Source of the DNA: Pythium myriotylum
Taxonomy: Eukaryota; Oomycota; Peronosporomycetes; Pythiales; Pythiaceae
NCBI GenBank assembly: GCA_023091665.1
Contig: JALJCQ010000017.1
Span: forward strand, 3,100,001 to 3,164,000
Direction of reading: 5' to 3'
Length of the DNA stretch: 64,000 nucleotides
Shown here one piece after another: positions 32,394-43,333 of the stretch. Under the pieces are notes generated by a model. It had not been told where the DNA came from, ran no database searches, and saw only the letters and a list, made by a program, of their open reading frames with translations. Each line of letters begins with the position of its first letter. Position 1 is the stretch's first letter. The position numbers and the translations under genes were made by a program.

Positions 32394-34348
32394 ACACACG
32401 CCATTCTCAACGGCATTCGACAAGGTTGCCCGTTAGCTCCGACGCTGTTTATTCTCGCAGTGAAAACGCTCTACATTATACTTCCAGATTATCTCCCTCG
32501 ACTCCACGCGGTGTTTGTCATGTTTACAAAGGCGTCCGGACTTCTTGTCAAACCATCCAAGAGTGTGGTGGTGTACCTTTCCCCGCAGGCTAGGCGTGAG
32601 CACATAGAGATAGCAGGCTTCTCGATCGCAGACAAGATGTCCCCCTCTCAATTTCTGGGAGGTCAAGTCGCCAGCGTCGCCTCGCTCGCGGCCATATGGG
32701 AGCCCACCATGCAGAAAACTCGGGCAAGGCTTCACTTGGCCGTGCTCAAGACCACCAATGTAAGGCAACTGGTCAAGTTACTGCGGGCTATCCTTATTCC
32801 ACAGTTTCTCTTCACGGCGCGACATCACTGGCCCAGTGCCAATACGGTGGATCAATGGCAGCGCCTTGTCAACTCCTACACATGGACTGGCAGACTCTCA
32901 ACTGACGGGGCTTGACACAGGGCCTGGATGGCGACACACGTTGCGCAGCAACCAGCGAAGGATGGGGGCATCAACGCGGTCACGAACTTCAATGCATGAG
33001 TCTAACTACCGTGGAGCGATGGATTGAGCCATGTGGGGGATTACGAGACGAAGTTGGTACCTTGCTTATGGGTGCCCAAGCTACTGTCGTTCCGACCCGC
33101 ATCTCTCGACCGATGCCGACCTTGATGCGAACCCTTGGAGCCAGGGCTTGGCGTTACGACGAGCAATATTGACTCAACCGCGCGGCGGTCAAGAACAGCC
33201 CACATACGTCGAGGTAAGGCAGACTCTCAAAACTGGGGGTGCAACCACACACGAATGGGATCGAGGGTGGCTCTATGCGGATTACAGCCAAGTTGCACAG
33301 AAGTTGGAACCGCTACACCGCGTGCAGGAGGAGGCGCATGGGCGTATGGACGTCTTTGCACTACTGTGCTCCACCCCACTGGCGGAAGGTATCCTCTTGG
33401 ATGAGGATGGGACTGCGGCCACAAAGTGTGGTATCTCCCAGCAAAGCCAAGTGTTCTGCAAGAGTCTGATTGTATTCTGATTGACGGCTAGGAGCTCTCG
33501 GGCCAGGGTCGGCTGCTGCCGCCATGGCCCAGGCAGCTTCTCGAATTCTAGAACGAGGCTTCTCGAAGCCTCCCAGCGTCCACGATCATCAAGTCCATAT
33601 GCAGTGAGACAGAGACGGTGAAATCCGTACCCATGGGCAGGGACGGTCCACACAAAGGAACATTTCGCCGGTCTCGCTTTGATCAACGATCAATTCCGAG
33701 ACGTCCTGGATATCGAATGGACGGATGACCACCGACTGAGGTTCAGGGCGCGGAAAGTCAGCTTTCCTCTACCCGACAAACTCGCTCCAGGTTCTCGGAG
33801 ACTCTGTGACTTCCTCGTCTTCATTATGCAAAAATCTTACAGGTTCCGGCTCAACCGGAGGACATGGTGCTGCGCCCAGCTAGCCTCGAAATCTGGAGAA
33901 TACGGCCTGATGGAAACCTGTTTGAACTCAATTGGAGCCCAGTCGACGACATGCGCATCGTCCTAGGACGTGTAGAATCAACTTCCCAAGCCACGTCGAT
34001 CGCACGTCGCTATCTCCGGGATGTCACGGTGCAATTCGATCGCCACCCGTGGCTGGATGCGCCACAGGCATTGGGGCCAACACGCCCAAACTGGACCAGC
34101 AAACTGCAAAAACGTTCTTGTTGACGAACCTCAAAAACGACGAGCGGATCTGGAGCACGAAAGCAGACAACGGCGATGGTACGAGCGAGACAGTGACATT
34201 GCGGACGCGCTAGCCACACTCTCATGGAAAAAGATCGCTCAGCTGCCGGGCATTTTCCTTTCCCCGCGCACCTTAATGGCGAGACTTAAAGGCGACAGGC
34301 TCAGCGCGTGGGACCGCACCCGTTCAAGTGTGGGTTGTCCACACTGCC

Positions 34349-36373
34349 GGAAGCGTCTAATACAGGTCAATTTGTGGGTCAGGTCAGCGTCTTTTCTATG
34401 CACACATCCACTTGGTCAGCAACAGGTCACGTCACGTCGAGCCACGTGACCAATGCTCACTGTCACTGCCGAGGTCAGACTTTGGACGCCGAAACAGACT
34501 TTCCACAGTCGAATAACCCAACAAACCAATCAAACAAGAACAGGGCTCGACCTGCCGGCCAAGGAGGTCGCGCCCTCCCGAGTGCACGCGGTCGGCTGTG
34601 AGTCACGGCAACAGCGCGGCTCGCGCTCGCGCGTGGCCGAACGTCACCCCGGCCGCGGGTAGCGATGGCGCGACCTCTGTCTGACGCCTTTGTGGGTGGT
34701 CGCGCTCGCGCGAGGCCTTGCGCCATCGCCGCCGCACAAGCTGGGGCAGCAGACCGCCAGGCGTTGCGCCTCGTCGTTGGCCACCCGAGAGAGCTCTGTG
34801 CGCAACTGCTGCCGCCGGCACTGCGTCTGGAGCAGCGAGCTATTCGGGCGGTTTGTCCGCCAACTGTGGTCGGCGGCCGTGGCGCTTCGTGTCCTCATCG
34901 GCCTCGCAGCAGAGCCTGGGCGCTTTGTGCTCGTGGAGTGTGGAGTGGCGCGCTAAATAGAGCCTGCGCGCGAGCCTTAACACTCGTTGTTGACAGCAAT
35001 GCGTTAGATGTGTTTGCACAGTTTGGCTGGCGACACTATTGAGTCCTAAATGAAGTATGTGGAGCGCAGCAGGAAACCTGTTAGGATTCATTGTGACAAA
35101 CTCAACAGACCCCACTTAATCCATCATCATCATGCTGGCCTCAGTTGCGTAAGTTCGTTCTCGCATGCGCCAGCGCCGTCGCTCAAGCAAGCGTTCCTCC
35201 GTTGCGGTCGGTTGGATGTGGGAGTCACGCTCTTCGCGTCGCGTCACCATGCCAGGTCAGGCGCTATTGAACGGATGCGAACTTGAGGACAGCGAGCCCA
35301 TGTCAATCGTGCTATCCAAAGCGCCCTCCGCCATTGTGTGCAGTTGCCCCTGCATACGGAAGACCTATTCTTAGTGACGGACCATATGACAGCAGCGGCA
35401 GACCTGACAGTAACCCCGCCGACCCGGGTTGAAGCTCACCTAAAGGCTGCGTAAAACTTCGTCGAGCGTAACTTTTGGTGAAGGAGACTTCGCTGACACA
35501 CCGTGTCCGTCCAAGTGCGACAAGGACAAGGGCAGCAAGGGCAGGGCAGCGGGGACTCTGGCTCGTGGTCGTCGGTTTTGACCTCAGCTTCTGCTTCCGC
35601 TCCTGCTCCACATCCGGCTTCAAGCGGAGTGGAGGCGAGATCCCGAGCGCGCCTTCACCGCCGGTTTGACTGCGCCTTTAGTGACGGACCGGCACCATGG
35701 GCGTTGGGCACTCCTGCTCCAGAGCCAGCGCCGGCTCCGGCTCTGGTATCGGGCAACAGCACCCCGACTGTGCAGCAGTGTGAGGAGCACAGCTATATCT
35801 CTGCCCTAGCGCCTTCTCGGAACTTGATCTCTCCCCTCACGTCGGATACCGGCGGCCAAGTCCGTCGGCTTGCCGCCTCCAAGATCTCCAGGCTTGCCCT
35901 CTGGCGCCTGGGATCGTAAGCCTACCCACAACTTACTCCGCGTGTCCGCGTGATGCATTGGTGGGGCGTCATACGCCGCTGGAAATGCTATCACCGCGAT
36001 AAAAAAACGAGATCGATCTGATCGCAATCTCTAACACCATGCCGCCAATAGTCTTTTGATGCGTCCCACCCGTCGCTGGAGAACGATCGAAAGGGTCTCA
36101 TGAGCCATCTGCACCTGACGACATGCGCGGGCTTTCGGCCCACGAAATGCACGACAATGATGAGAATGACTCAGATCGCAGTGGGGACTCCTCAACCAAG
36201 ATGATGTTAACTAAATACCTAATGCACTTTGTGAACGATTTGTCCTTCGCTCGCCCAATAAATTAGTATGTTTCTGCGCCTGACCACCAAGTGACCGAGG
36301 CCCCACAGGTCACGCCCTGCACATAGAAAAGACGCTGACCTGACCGTCAAATTGACCTGTTTAAGTCGCAACC
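34349..36373 (+). mobile_element. Non-autonomous Mutator-like element, copy A (2025 bp)
   Basis: A perfect 9-bp duplication, CACACTGCC, lies at 34340-34348 and 36374-36382. The terminal inverted repeats start GGAAGCGTCTAATACAGGTC on the left and GGTTGCGACTTAAACAGGTC on the right (reverse complement). They share CAGGTCAATTTG, GGTCAGGTCAGCG and TCTTTTCTATG over about 50 bp. The interior is GC-rich at 34550-34950 and holds a 138-codon frame at 35503-35919 that lacks an ATG. No transposase was seen. It interrupts the GCPHC codons of a LINE. Confidence 0.88.
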
Positions 36374-36727
36374 CACACTGCCCATCAATTGGCTCAGCAG
36401 GAGGGTCGACTACACACATCTTCTGGGATTGCTCGGTTGATCAAACAATGTGGAACATCCTACTGGAACAATGGATGCATCTGTGGTGTGCGGATCAGGC
36501 CCCAAGCCTGGAGGAGAGAAAAGCAGCTTTCTTTTCCCTGCAGCTCGTTGGCTTCCCAAACCTCATCTGGGAGCACCCAGAGATGATGCAGTTACCGCCT
36601 CCCAACGAACAGCAACCGATTGCTACTGCACCGGTTGCCCCGCTAGTTCTGGTAGGATGAAGAGCGACAGCAGTCGCTGCCAACAGCGAACAGGCCGTGA
36701 TCTTGAGTTCGTTGAATCTCACCGATT

Positions 36728-37560
36728 TTACGTCTGTCGAATGATGAGCATGCTATCACCAACGACCGTGAGGGGGGTCCAATGGTGTTGATGGGCTGCC
36801 CTCAGCCCAGCCAGCAGGCCCTCGTACTCAGCTTGATTGTTAGTTGTGGTGCGGGCCGGATAGGATAGCGCTGCGGAATAGACAACTTGAGCGGCGGTGT
36901 CGTTGTGACAAAGCCGAACCACAATCGCTCCAGCCCCGCCCGCCCCGGGGTTGCCACGTGAACCACCATCGAAAAATAGCAGGAAAAGCTGATCACGGTA
37001 CGGGAATCGAAGCGTCGTCGGAGGTCGCGATGTCGCGGACGCGTTCTTGAGCAGCTCGAGTGCTGCCGCCGTGTGCCGCGTAGCCGCACTATCCACTGTG
37101 CGTGGCCATCGTAGGTCGCAGAGGGAGGCTTGGAGTCGTGTGTGGAGGAGTGCGAGTGCGTGGTCCGGTCGCCAGACTTCATTGTCGCTGACGAGTGTCG
37201 TGCGTCCTTGCCAAATCGTCTGGAGTGTGACGAGAACTTGTTTTCTCCAGGCGGCCTGTATAGCCGCATGAACATCTGTTGCCAGGTGGGCCTCGAGCCG
37301 GGAGTGGTGCTCCTGTGGCTGGATGTGGAGCCCCTGGACACATCGTCTGGTGTCCATAGCGGTGTTGGCCGCGAGATCGGCCATCCTGTTGTAGGCTCGG
37401 AGGTGGTGGGCAGCATCGGGGCTTGTGGAGGAGATCCCACCCTGAGAGCTGTCCCCTTGAGCATCAGGGCTTCATGAAGCGGCGCCATAGGCGCCACCTT
37501 TGTGGATCGCGGCGGCAGCCAGCGCGTGTACAAGCATCGCCCGGTCTGCCACAAGCAGGC
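36728..37560 (-). mobile_element. LINE fragment with RNase H
   Basis: The minus strand carries AYNRMADLAANTAMD at about 37390-37350, the usual end of an RNase H domain. About 120 residues later come LFFDGGSRGNPGAGGAGAIV (near 36970) and NNQAEYEGLLAGL, VVGDSMLIIRQ (36850-36730), the start of another. The second domain stops at 36728, at the junction with the plus-strand LINE. This order suggests either two RNase H modules in the element or two fragments fused. Confidence 0.7.
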
Positions 37561-39124
37561 CAAGGTGCTCTCACGTCACAGGTTTTTCACGTCATCTCAG
37601 GACACCAGTTCTAAAATCGCGGATGAGCTTCCCAAGTGGGGCCCCGCGCTGGATTCACCTTCTTCGACAAATCTGGCTCTGCGTGTCTCTTTTACATTCG
37701 TAGAATGGAAGCCCGTGCGAGAACGGTTCTGCGCGAGAATCGTACAAAAGACCGAATAAGAACACTCTGGATTTTGCTTCCTAACCCACAAGTCTTTCCC
37801 GTTGGTCGCTTCCCCTGTGTTTCGCTCGCGCGAACAACAACCTTCCCCCTGCATATATAGCTATAGCAATTCGCACGACGTAACACAATGGACTCCAACC
37901 TTAATTATCATCAGCGGCAAATATCTCCACTCGCTCGCCGCTGCTACTCCCTGGGGTGTACGGTTGTGCGTGTCACTCCCTTGGCACCATACTCACTACG
38001 AATGGCAATCGCGCCATCTTCGCCGCGACTCATCGTCGTTGTTGAATAGGGTATATCACCCGGCTATAGGGTTCATTAATTGCGATCCAATAGACATCAC
38101 ATTCAAAGACTAGCACTGATGCTCGAGCAGTAGATCATAGTCGGCCGTCGTCTGTGCGACGTGATCGCCACGGTTGACTACGAGCGTCCCCAGGGCTTAT
38201 TGTTGCCATGTCGCCTGCATGACTAGAAAGGAGTCCACCGCAGAGTCGTCATCCTGATGTTTCCAAGTGTGCTTTGTAGGCCGCTGGTAAGACTGCAACA
38301 GGGACCTCCAAGCATGGCAAGCTCGCCACATCTTCCACGAGTTGGAGTTGAACGACATCCACCGCCAACGTGAGTCCTGCGAGGTCTCTACTGGCAGATT
38401 CGCGAACTTGTTGGTCTTCCTGGGTCCGCAGGTGGCCCACCACCTACTGGCCTACAGCATGATTCCTTGATCTCTGGTCCACATCTCGAATCTCGAGTTA
38501 CTGCGCTAAATCGCGACTCACTCATCCTTCATCCCGTGTAGGTCACGACAGCAAATTGGAGCTGCTTCATGACGACGAGAAGCCATAGCAGTCCACTCGG
38601 TCTCGACGCGTTGAGCTCTAACAGGTCCTACATGCGAAAAGACCCTCAAGCTAGTAAGATATACTACTTGAACTAAATCCATCCATTTTCCTAGCTATAT
38701 ATATGTAGCTGTTCACACCCACGAAAGTCCAACTTTCATCATTTCCATTAAGCTGACTTTCCTTGGATCACAATCATCACTCCCAAGGACGATCATTAGT
38801 GCTACTAAATTGTATGAATTGCGGGCGATGTCTTGGAGTCCCTTGGACGGTCCTCACTAATCCTGGTGCAATCAACAGATATTCAGGACGCATAACAGGT
38901 ATTCAGTGTATTTTGGAGCATGACAGATATTCAGTGCTAGGATAGGGTTTTCCTCGTAGCAGGATAATGGAAACTCAAAACTCCGTCAGCGCTTCTTCTC
39001 AGCACATGAACGATTCTCTGTGAAAAACCCAGTCATTGTCTAAAGGATAGAAGAAATTTCTTCGATGTACAAGAACGGATGTGAAAATGACTTCTCGTTG
39101 TCAATGCTCGCACCGGATACAGCG
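37561..39124. other. Intergenic, LINE tail-like motifs
   Basis: ATGGACTCCAACCTTAATTA near 37887 and AGTCCAACTTTCATCATT near 38725 resemble LINE 3' ends in plus orientation. No gene was recognised. Confidence 0.35.
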
Positions 39125-39141
39125 CATCAACCTCGTTGTGA

Positions 39142-39540
39142 CGATAAAGATGAAGTCTATGGAGTTTCGACTTACATACTGTAATAGCTATGAGTTTTTA
39201 GTGCTATATTCGGCCGCCAGGGGTCAACTCGATGGAAAAGCCAGGGGTGGAGGTTGTACTAGAAGTAGGCGATGAGCTGGAGCAGGTCGCCGTGGGCCGG
39301 CCTGCTTGTTGGATTGAAGACGTGGGTGCTGGTGCTGTCTTCCTTTGTGAGGTTGACAAGCGAGTTTGCCATGCGGTTATGCGGTCGAAGGTGATGAACC
39401 CATTCGCGTACGCCGAGCTGATCAGCGAGTGCTCTCACCTGGCGGTAGAGGGACAGGAGTGTGGAGTTCTTCGTTGGACGGTGGTCTCGTAACTGCCGGA
39501 GGATTAAGCCACTTGTGCGATCGAGAGACCGAACCAGTGT
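39142..39540 (-). mobile_element. 5'-truncated LINE, RNase H C-terminus
   Basis: The insert is flanked by a 17-bp duplication with one mismatch (CATCAACCTCGTT core) at 39125-39141 and 39541-39557. The minus strand encodes RALADQLGVREWVHHLRPHN, then RMANSLVNLTKED, the last third of RNase H, followed by a short 3' untranslated part ending in ACTTCATCTTTATCG. Confidence 0.78.
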
Positions 39541-39557
39541 CATCAACCTCGTTATGA

Positions 39558-40809
39558 ACTTGTTACCTGGGGACCTCAGGCATTTGCGCTCTCCTCCATC
39601 ACAGCAGTCAAGCGGATGTACTGAGTCGTTTGGTACAGTGGTTTCTAGATGAAACTTTGACCAAAGAGAATCTGTGGGAATCGCTCCATTAATGGGACGT
39701 AGGGATAGGGCCTCGTAACCTAACCGACTTCAACAATGCCAAGATGATTGTCAAACCCCATTGCTGTTGATGAACAACCATATTATTAGAAACAACCATA
39801 ATAGAAAGTTTATACCGCCTTGGTTTCGACCGAACATCATCAGCCACTGATTCTTAGACTAGAGCCTGGCAGATGGCAAATCGATCTTGGCCAGAGATGT
39901 TTGCTCTAAATAGCTATGCCTCTGCGATCGGGACCGTTTTCGTTGTGTTTTATTGAACCACGCTTGTGGAGCTCTCGTGAATCTCGAAGCCAGACACTCA
40001 AGATGATTGCCAATATAAACTTACTCGCTGTTAGTTTTCTCCGAATTGTATACCATTTGCACCACAGTCAACACCCAAACATTTCTTGACGATTCGAAGT
40101 TGACCACCGCAGCAGACCTCCTAATGTCCTCATCGAAAACGGGTATGGCAATTTGTACTTCATTCCTCATCCTACTAGAGCACAAGTCATACGATTCGTT
40201 CATTTTGCCTCTAGCGCAATCGACACAAGATCCCTGGGAGAGGACAAGCTAATGAGACATTGCAATGAAGAGCACATGGAGTCTGGGGAGCAAATTGGCG
40301 ATATGAGTATTCAAACGCTTATCCCAAAACCTAGGCACCAGGTTGGACTTGTTCTCTCCACGAGGGGATACATCCAGAAGTGACCAAACAAAATATTGTG
40401 GAATTCAACGCAGTTTCATTGTTTCTCTTACAAAAAACAGAACAAACAGTAGTGTACTCATCATATTAAAGTTCGTGCGAGTGAGAACCAGATCGCATCC
40501 TTAGTCACCGCAAGAGCGCATCTTTCGTTTCCCGGGGTGAAGATGTACTCAATTGTTCAAAAACACAGACGCGAGCCTCATCATTGCGGTTACCCTCTAC
40601 GTTCTAGGAGTTAAAATATACAGTACAATATCATACAGTCATTGTATCAATTTTCTGTGTTTCAATCACGCTGTATAGTTTCGTCACCTGCGAGGCGGCG
40701 TACAGCTGCTGGAATACTTTTCGAAGGCTCGTGGAGATGCAACAAGAATGGAACTGTAGTGAAGCAGAGCCAGCCATCCTCTTCTCACCTGGCCCTCCGT
40801 TTGTCTAAA
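39558..40809. other. Intergenic, nothing recognised
   Basis: Only short frames are present on either strand; no repeat or domain was seen. This is the right edge of the transposon block. Confidence 0.4.
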
Positions 40810-40823
40810 TCATTCTCCGATTT
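40810..40823 (+). promoter_or_regulatory. Initiator element of copy 9
   Basis: TCATTCTCCGATTT is a strong match to the oomycete initiator pattern and lies 41-54 bases before the ATG of copy 9. Confidence 0.6.
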
Positions 40824-40863
40824 GCCTGCTCCACCTCATATCTTTGCTCCACCCAAGTCAACG

Positions 40864-41334
40864 ATGTCAACGCAAAGTGGTAACTCCCACGACTGGTCCA
40901 ATCCCTGCAATGACACGTACGATTCGGTGCTGACCGAGATCGACCTCCAATGTGCCTATTCCAGCAAGCGATGCACGAACATACGCACCGTTAAGAAAGG
41001 CGGGGGCCTCCATCGCTTTTGTGAGTTCCACAGACGCCGTGCAAACGCAAACCAACGCCGAGTCGACCACAAACGCCGCATCCTACGGGCACAGAGGCGG
41101 CAAGAGCGGCAGCGGAAAGCCTTCTCCCCTCTGGACGTGGCGTCTATAAGAGAGCGGTGCCTCGTGCTCAGTGCTGAAGACATTGAACTACTAGAAGCCG
41201 CACTAACTGACGTCGGACAGCCTCCCAGAGTGCTCACTTGCAACGAAATTTTGCGGCCAATTCATCAAGCTGGCTCTTGTCTGTGGGCAACGGATGAAGA
41301 TGCGAATTTTCTCGCTACGCTTAATGAGCTTTAG
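40864..41334 (+). CDS. Family copy 9: zinc/basic protein with C-terminal extension
   Basis: It encodes 156 residues. ATG 40864 is the first after the initiator; the upstream frame starts only at a TTG. The module is C30, C37, C53, H56 with TVKKGGG. The basic stretch NQRRVDHKRRILRAQRRQER is long and strongly positive. PDPVD is absent. The C-terminal motif LSAEDIELLEAALTD ends without L-F. A further 45 residues follow, with three Cys/His-containing short segments and a Leu-rich end. This extension is not found in other copies. Confidence 0.88.
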   Translation: MSTQSGNSHDWSNPCNDTYDSVLTEIDLQCAYSSKRCTNIRTVKKGGGLHRFCEFHRRRANANQRRVDHKRRILRAQRRQERQRKAFSPLDVASIRERCLVLSAEDIELLEAALTDVGQPPRVLTCNEILRPIHQAGSCLWATDEDANFLATLNEL

Positions 41335-41820
41335 GATTAGGATACGGAAGTATCACGTCTTGTCGGACTTGGGCTTTATGAACCACCAACTTTGAGTTTG
41401 TCATCGTCAATACCTTATCTGCAAACGTGAGTGGTCGAATTGTGTGATGTAGCAACACTTTTTTTTTTTTTAACACAGACGATCCAGTAGAAGTTCGTAG
41501 GCTCAGATATGATTCCTCCTGTGATGGATTCCATCGCCGCGTCGCAGTTTGAGACAAACTTCTTGGCAGCCGCTGTTGAAACCCAACGCCAGAACCGACT
41601 CGATTCAGGATTCCACGAGCAGACTGTGGCGAGGCCTATCATCCCACTGCCCGTTGTGATCAGGACGCGATAGGATCCCCGAAGCTTCGTGAACGTGGCG
41701 ACTGTGTCTTTGGCAGGTGCAAAGACGTCATCAACCACGCATCTGATCTGGTGTGTGCGATTTGCTGAGCCACGTGCCAGATCCAATTTCGCAGAGCAAG
41801 GCGATCACGTACACGGGACG
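41335..41820. other. Intergenic
   Basis: An 11-T run lies at about 41460-41471. CCAATTTCGCAG at 41784-41795, just before copy 10, loosely resembles the start sites of copies 8 and 15. Nothing else was recognised. Confidence 0.35.
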
Positions 41821-42330
41821 ATGGACAAGATAAGCCTCTCGGAAGCTGTACACGCACTTGCTCTCGCCTCCGACGAGAATCTTCGATGCGGGTACGCAAG
41901 CAAGCGATGTGGCAACGTCCGCACGACCAAGAAAGCAGGAGGTCTGCACAGTTTCTGCGAGTTCCATCGGCTGCGCGCGAATAGAAATCAAAGGCGTGTA
42001 GACATCAGGCGGCGTGGCCGGCGGGCTAGAACGCCACGGCCGAACTCCAACCTCTTCGAGCGTGCACCGGAGGTCGCGAATATCATGGATGAAGAGATCC
42101 AGGTGAGCGCAGGCGAACTCGACACGATTTTATCTCTTGTGGCCCGAAATAGTAGCGTCGAGTGCGAATCCGTGTCCCAGGCAAGTGTCCAAGCCAAGTT
42201 AGACCTGTTTAAGGGTCAAGATGCTCGCTTGAATTGTCTTCGCTTTCTGCCAAGGTCCACTTCTCCTACGTATCCGTTTAACTCGAGCGCATGCAACTTT
42301 AACTCGTCAAATGTCACGCAATCTGGGTGA
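41821..42330 (+). CDS. Family copy 10: longest, most drifted copy
   Basis: It encodes 169 residues from ATG 41821; upstream the frame has only a GTG. The module is C23, C30, C46, H49, but reads K-K-A-G-G-L-H-S-F-C-E, so the arginine after the histidine is lost. The basic stretch is NQRRVDIRRRGRRARTPRP. The acidic motif is replaced by VSAGELDTILSLVAR. An extra 55 residues rich in Ser, Asn and Gln follow. It lies 0.5 kb after copy 9 in the same direction and may be a neofunctionalised or decaying duplicate. Confidence 0.83.
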   Translation: MDKISLSEAVHALALASDENLRCGYASKRCGNVRTTKKAGGLHSFCEFHRLRANRNQRRVDIRRRGRRARTPRPNSNLFERAPEVANIMDEEIQVSAGELDTILSLVARNSSVECESVSQASVQAKLDLFKGQDARLNCLRFLPRSTSPTYPFNSSACNFNSSNVTQSG

Positions 42331-42949
42331 CTTTGCCGATCAAAATCAGTAACAACTCTTCGGTGTCAGATTTCATCTCAGTCTTATCTACGCGTCATCC
42401 ACGAAGCTTTACAGTTGCGCCGCGAATACAGTTCATCCTAGAGCCTCGTAATCGCCAAGACAAGACATCGTAGTCGTCACGAGTGAAAATCCAGTCTTGC
42501 TGTTAGAAGAACATACGTTACGCTCGTTGCACGCTTGGCGTCGAGTGAACCGATAATAGATAAGGATCTTCCATCGTTCGGATGATGGCAAAACTTCCTT
42601 GTGCGTCTCGCATTGTTGAAGTGCAGTAATCAGAGTGGTCCATTCCCGGAAGAGATCCCGACAGATCCGAGCACGCTTTCCTGTCCTTTCCCCACCATGG
42701 CTATCCATGGTTCCACTCGTCGCCTGCACCCCACAGCGCCGAGACCCCAAAGAGATTACGCTTCGTCGCGGGTGAACACACTGACGAATCAGAGTTCTTC
42801 CATCTAGATGACCGTCGAGTCAAACCAGAAAACGGAAATGCGAGCTGACTCACTGTAGCGGACCCAGACGACCAACCCGACGCCGCCATGCTCCACTCAT
42901 TCCCAGAAAAAGAAGCAGAGTCTATTTGTACAACGGAGAGACAGTTTAT
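42331..42949. other. Intergenic, unrecognised minus-strand frames
   Basis: Minus-strand frames at 42433-42750 and 42701-42889 have protein-like composition but no motif I know. Confidence 0.3.
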
Positions 42950-43333
42950 CTATGCGTGCTCATGAGTGAAGAGAAGCTGCTGAAGCAACGCGACGTCATC
43001 TCCTGTGATGAGGGCTTCCTCGTTCTCAAAGTCCACCGGATCCGGCAGCGAGAGGGGACTAGAGCCTTCCTTCGAGAGCTGTCGAAGCGCTCGCCGCTTG
43101 TGGTCAGTGCGCCTCTGGTTCAAATTGGCTTGCTGCCTGTGGATCTCACAGAATCGATGTAGACCTCCTCCTTTCTTATTCGCGCGAAGGTGCGGGCACC
43201 GCTTCGTTGAGTACTCGCAGCGAAGTCCGACCTGGTTGTCTTGGTCATTGGCATGGACCGACATATTGCCATCGTCGATACCTTGCCCACTGTGACCCTG
43301 GCCGAATTGCTGGTGCTCGGCAGAGCTTTGCAT
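42950..43333 (-). CDS. Family copy 11: small zinc/basic protein, pair of copy 14
   Basis: It encodes 127 residues from ATG 43333; an in-frame ATG at 43264 would give a shorter N-terminus. The Gln/Gly-rich N-terminus precedes C39, C46, C62, H65. The motif H-R-Q-Q-A-N and NQRRTDHKRRALRQL, with T for V, is shared only with copy 14. PDPVDFENEE leads to ITGDDVALLQQLLF. Upstream sequence at 43459-43500 also matches that of copy 14, which shows the pair arose by duplication of gene plus promoter. Confidence 0.88.
   Translation of the reverse strand: MQSSAEHQQFGQGHSGQGIDDGNMSVHANDQDNQVGLRCEYSTKRCPHLRANKKGGGLHRFCEIHRQQANLNQRRTDHKRRALRQLSKEGSSPLSLPDPVDFENEEALITGDDVALLQQLLFTHEHA

Larger units (their letters stand above)
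31560..36722 (+). mobile_element. LINE with reverse transcriptase, split by a Mutator-like element
   Basis: LINE sequence covers 31560-34348 and 36374-36722. The reverse transcriptase has the PFTTDEVKIAL and KAAGPDGPPNDWY blocks (31800-31900), FVPGRQVHDALD and LDFEKAYDSLDR (32140-32280). A frame break follows at about 31840, and another after 32390. The segment that should carry the catalytic F-A-D-D box is absent. Downstream parts include HHWPSANTVDQWQ (32830) and the zinc-binding GCPHC at 34330, which continues as PHCPSIG at 36374 beyond the insert. The element stops at about 36722 against an oppositely oriented LINE. Confidence 0.75.

Noticed and set aside
35503..35919. 138-codon frame in the Mutator-like element as a real gene
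   Set aside because: It lacks an ATG, and the two copies are too recent for an open frame to be evidence of selection.
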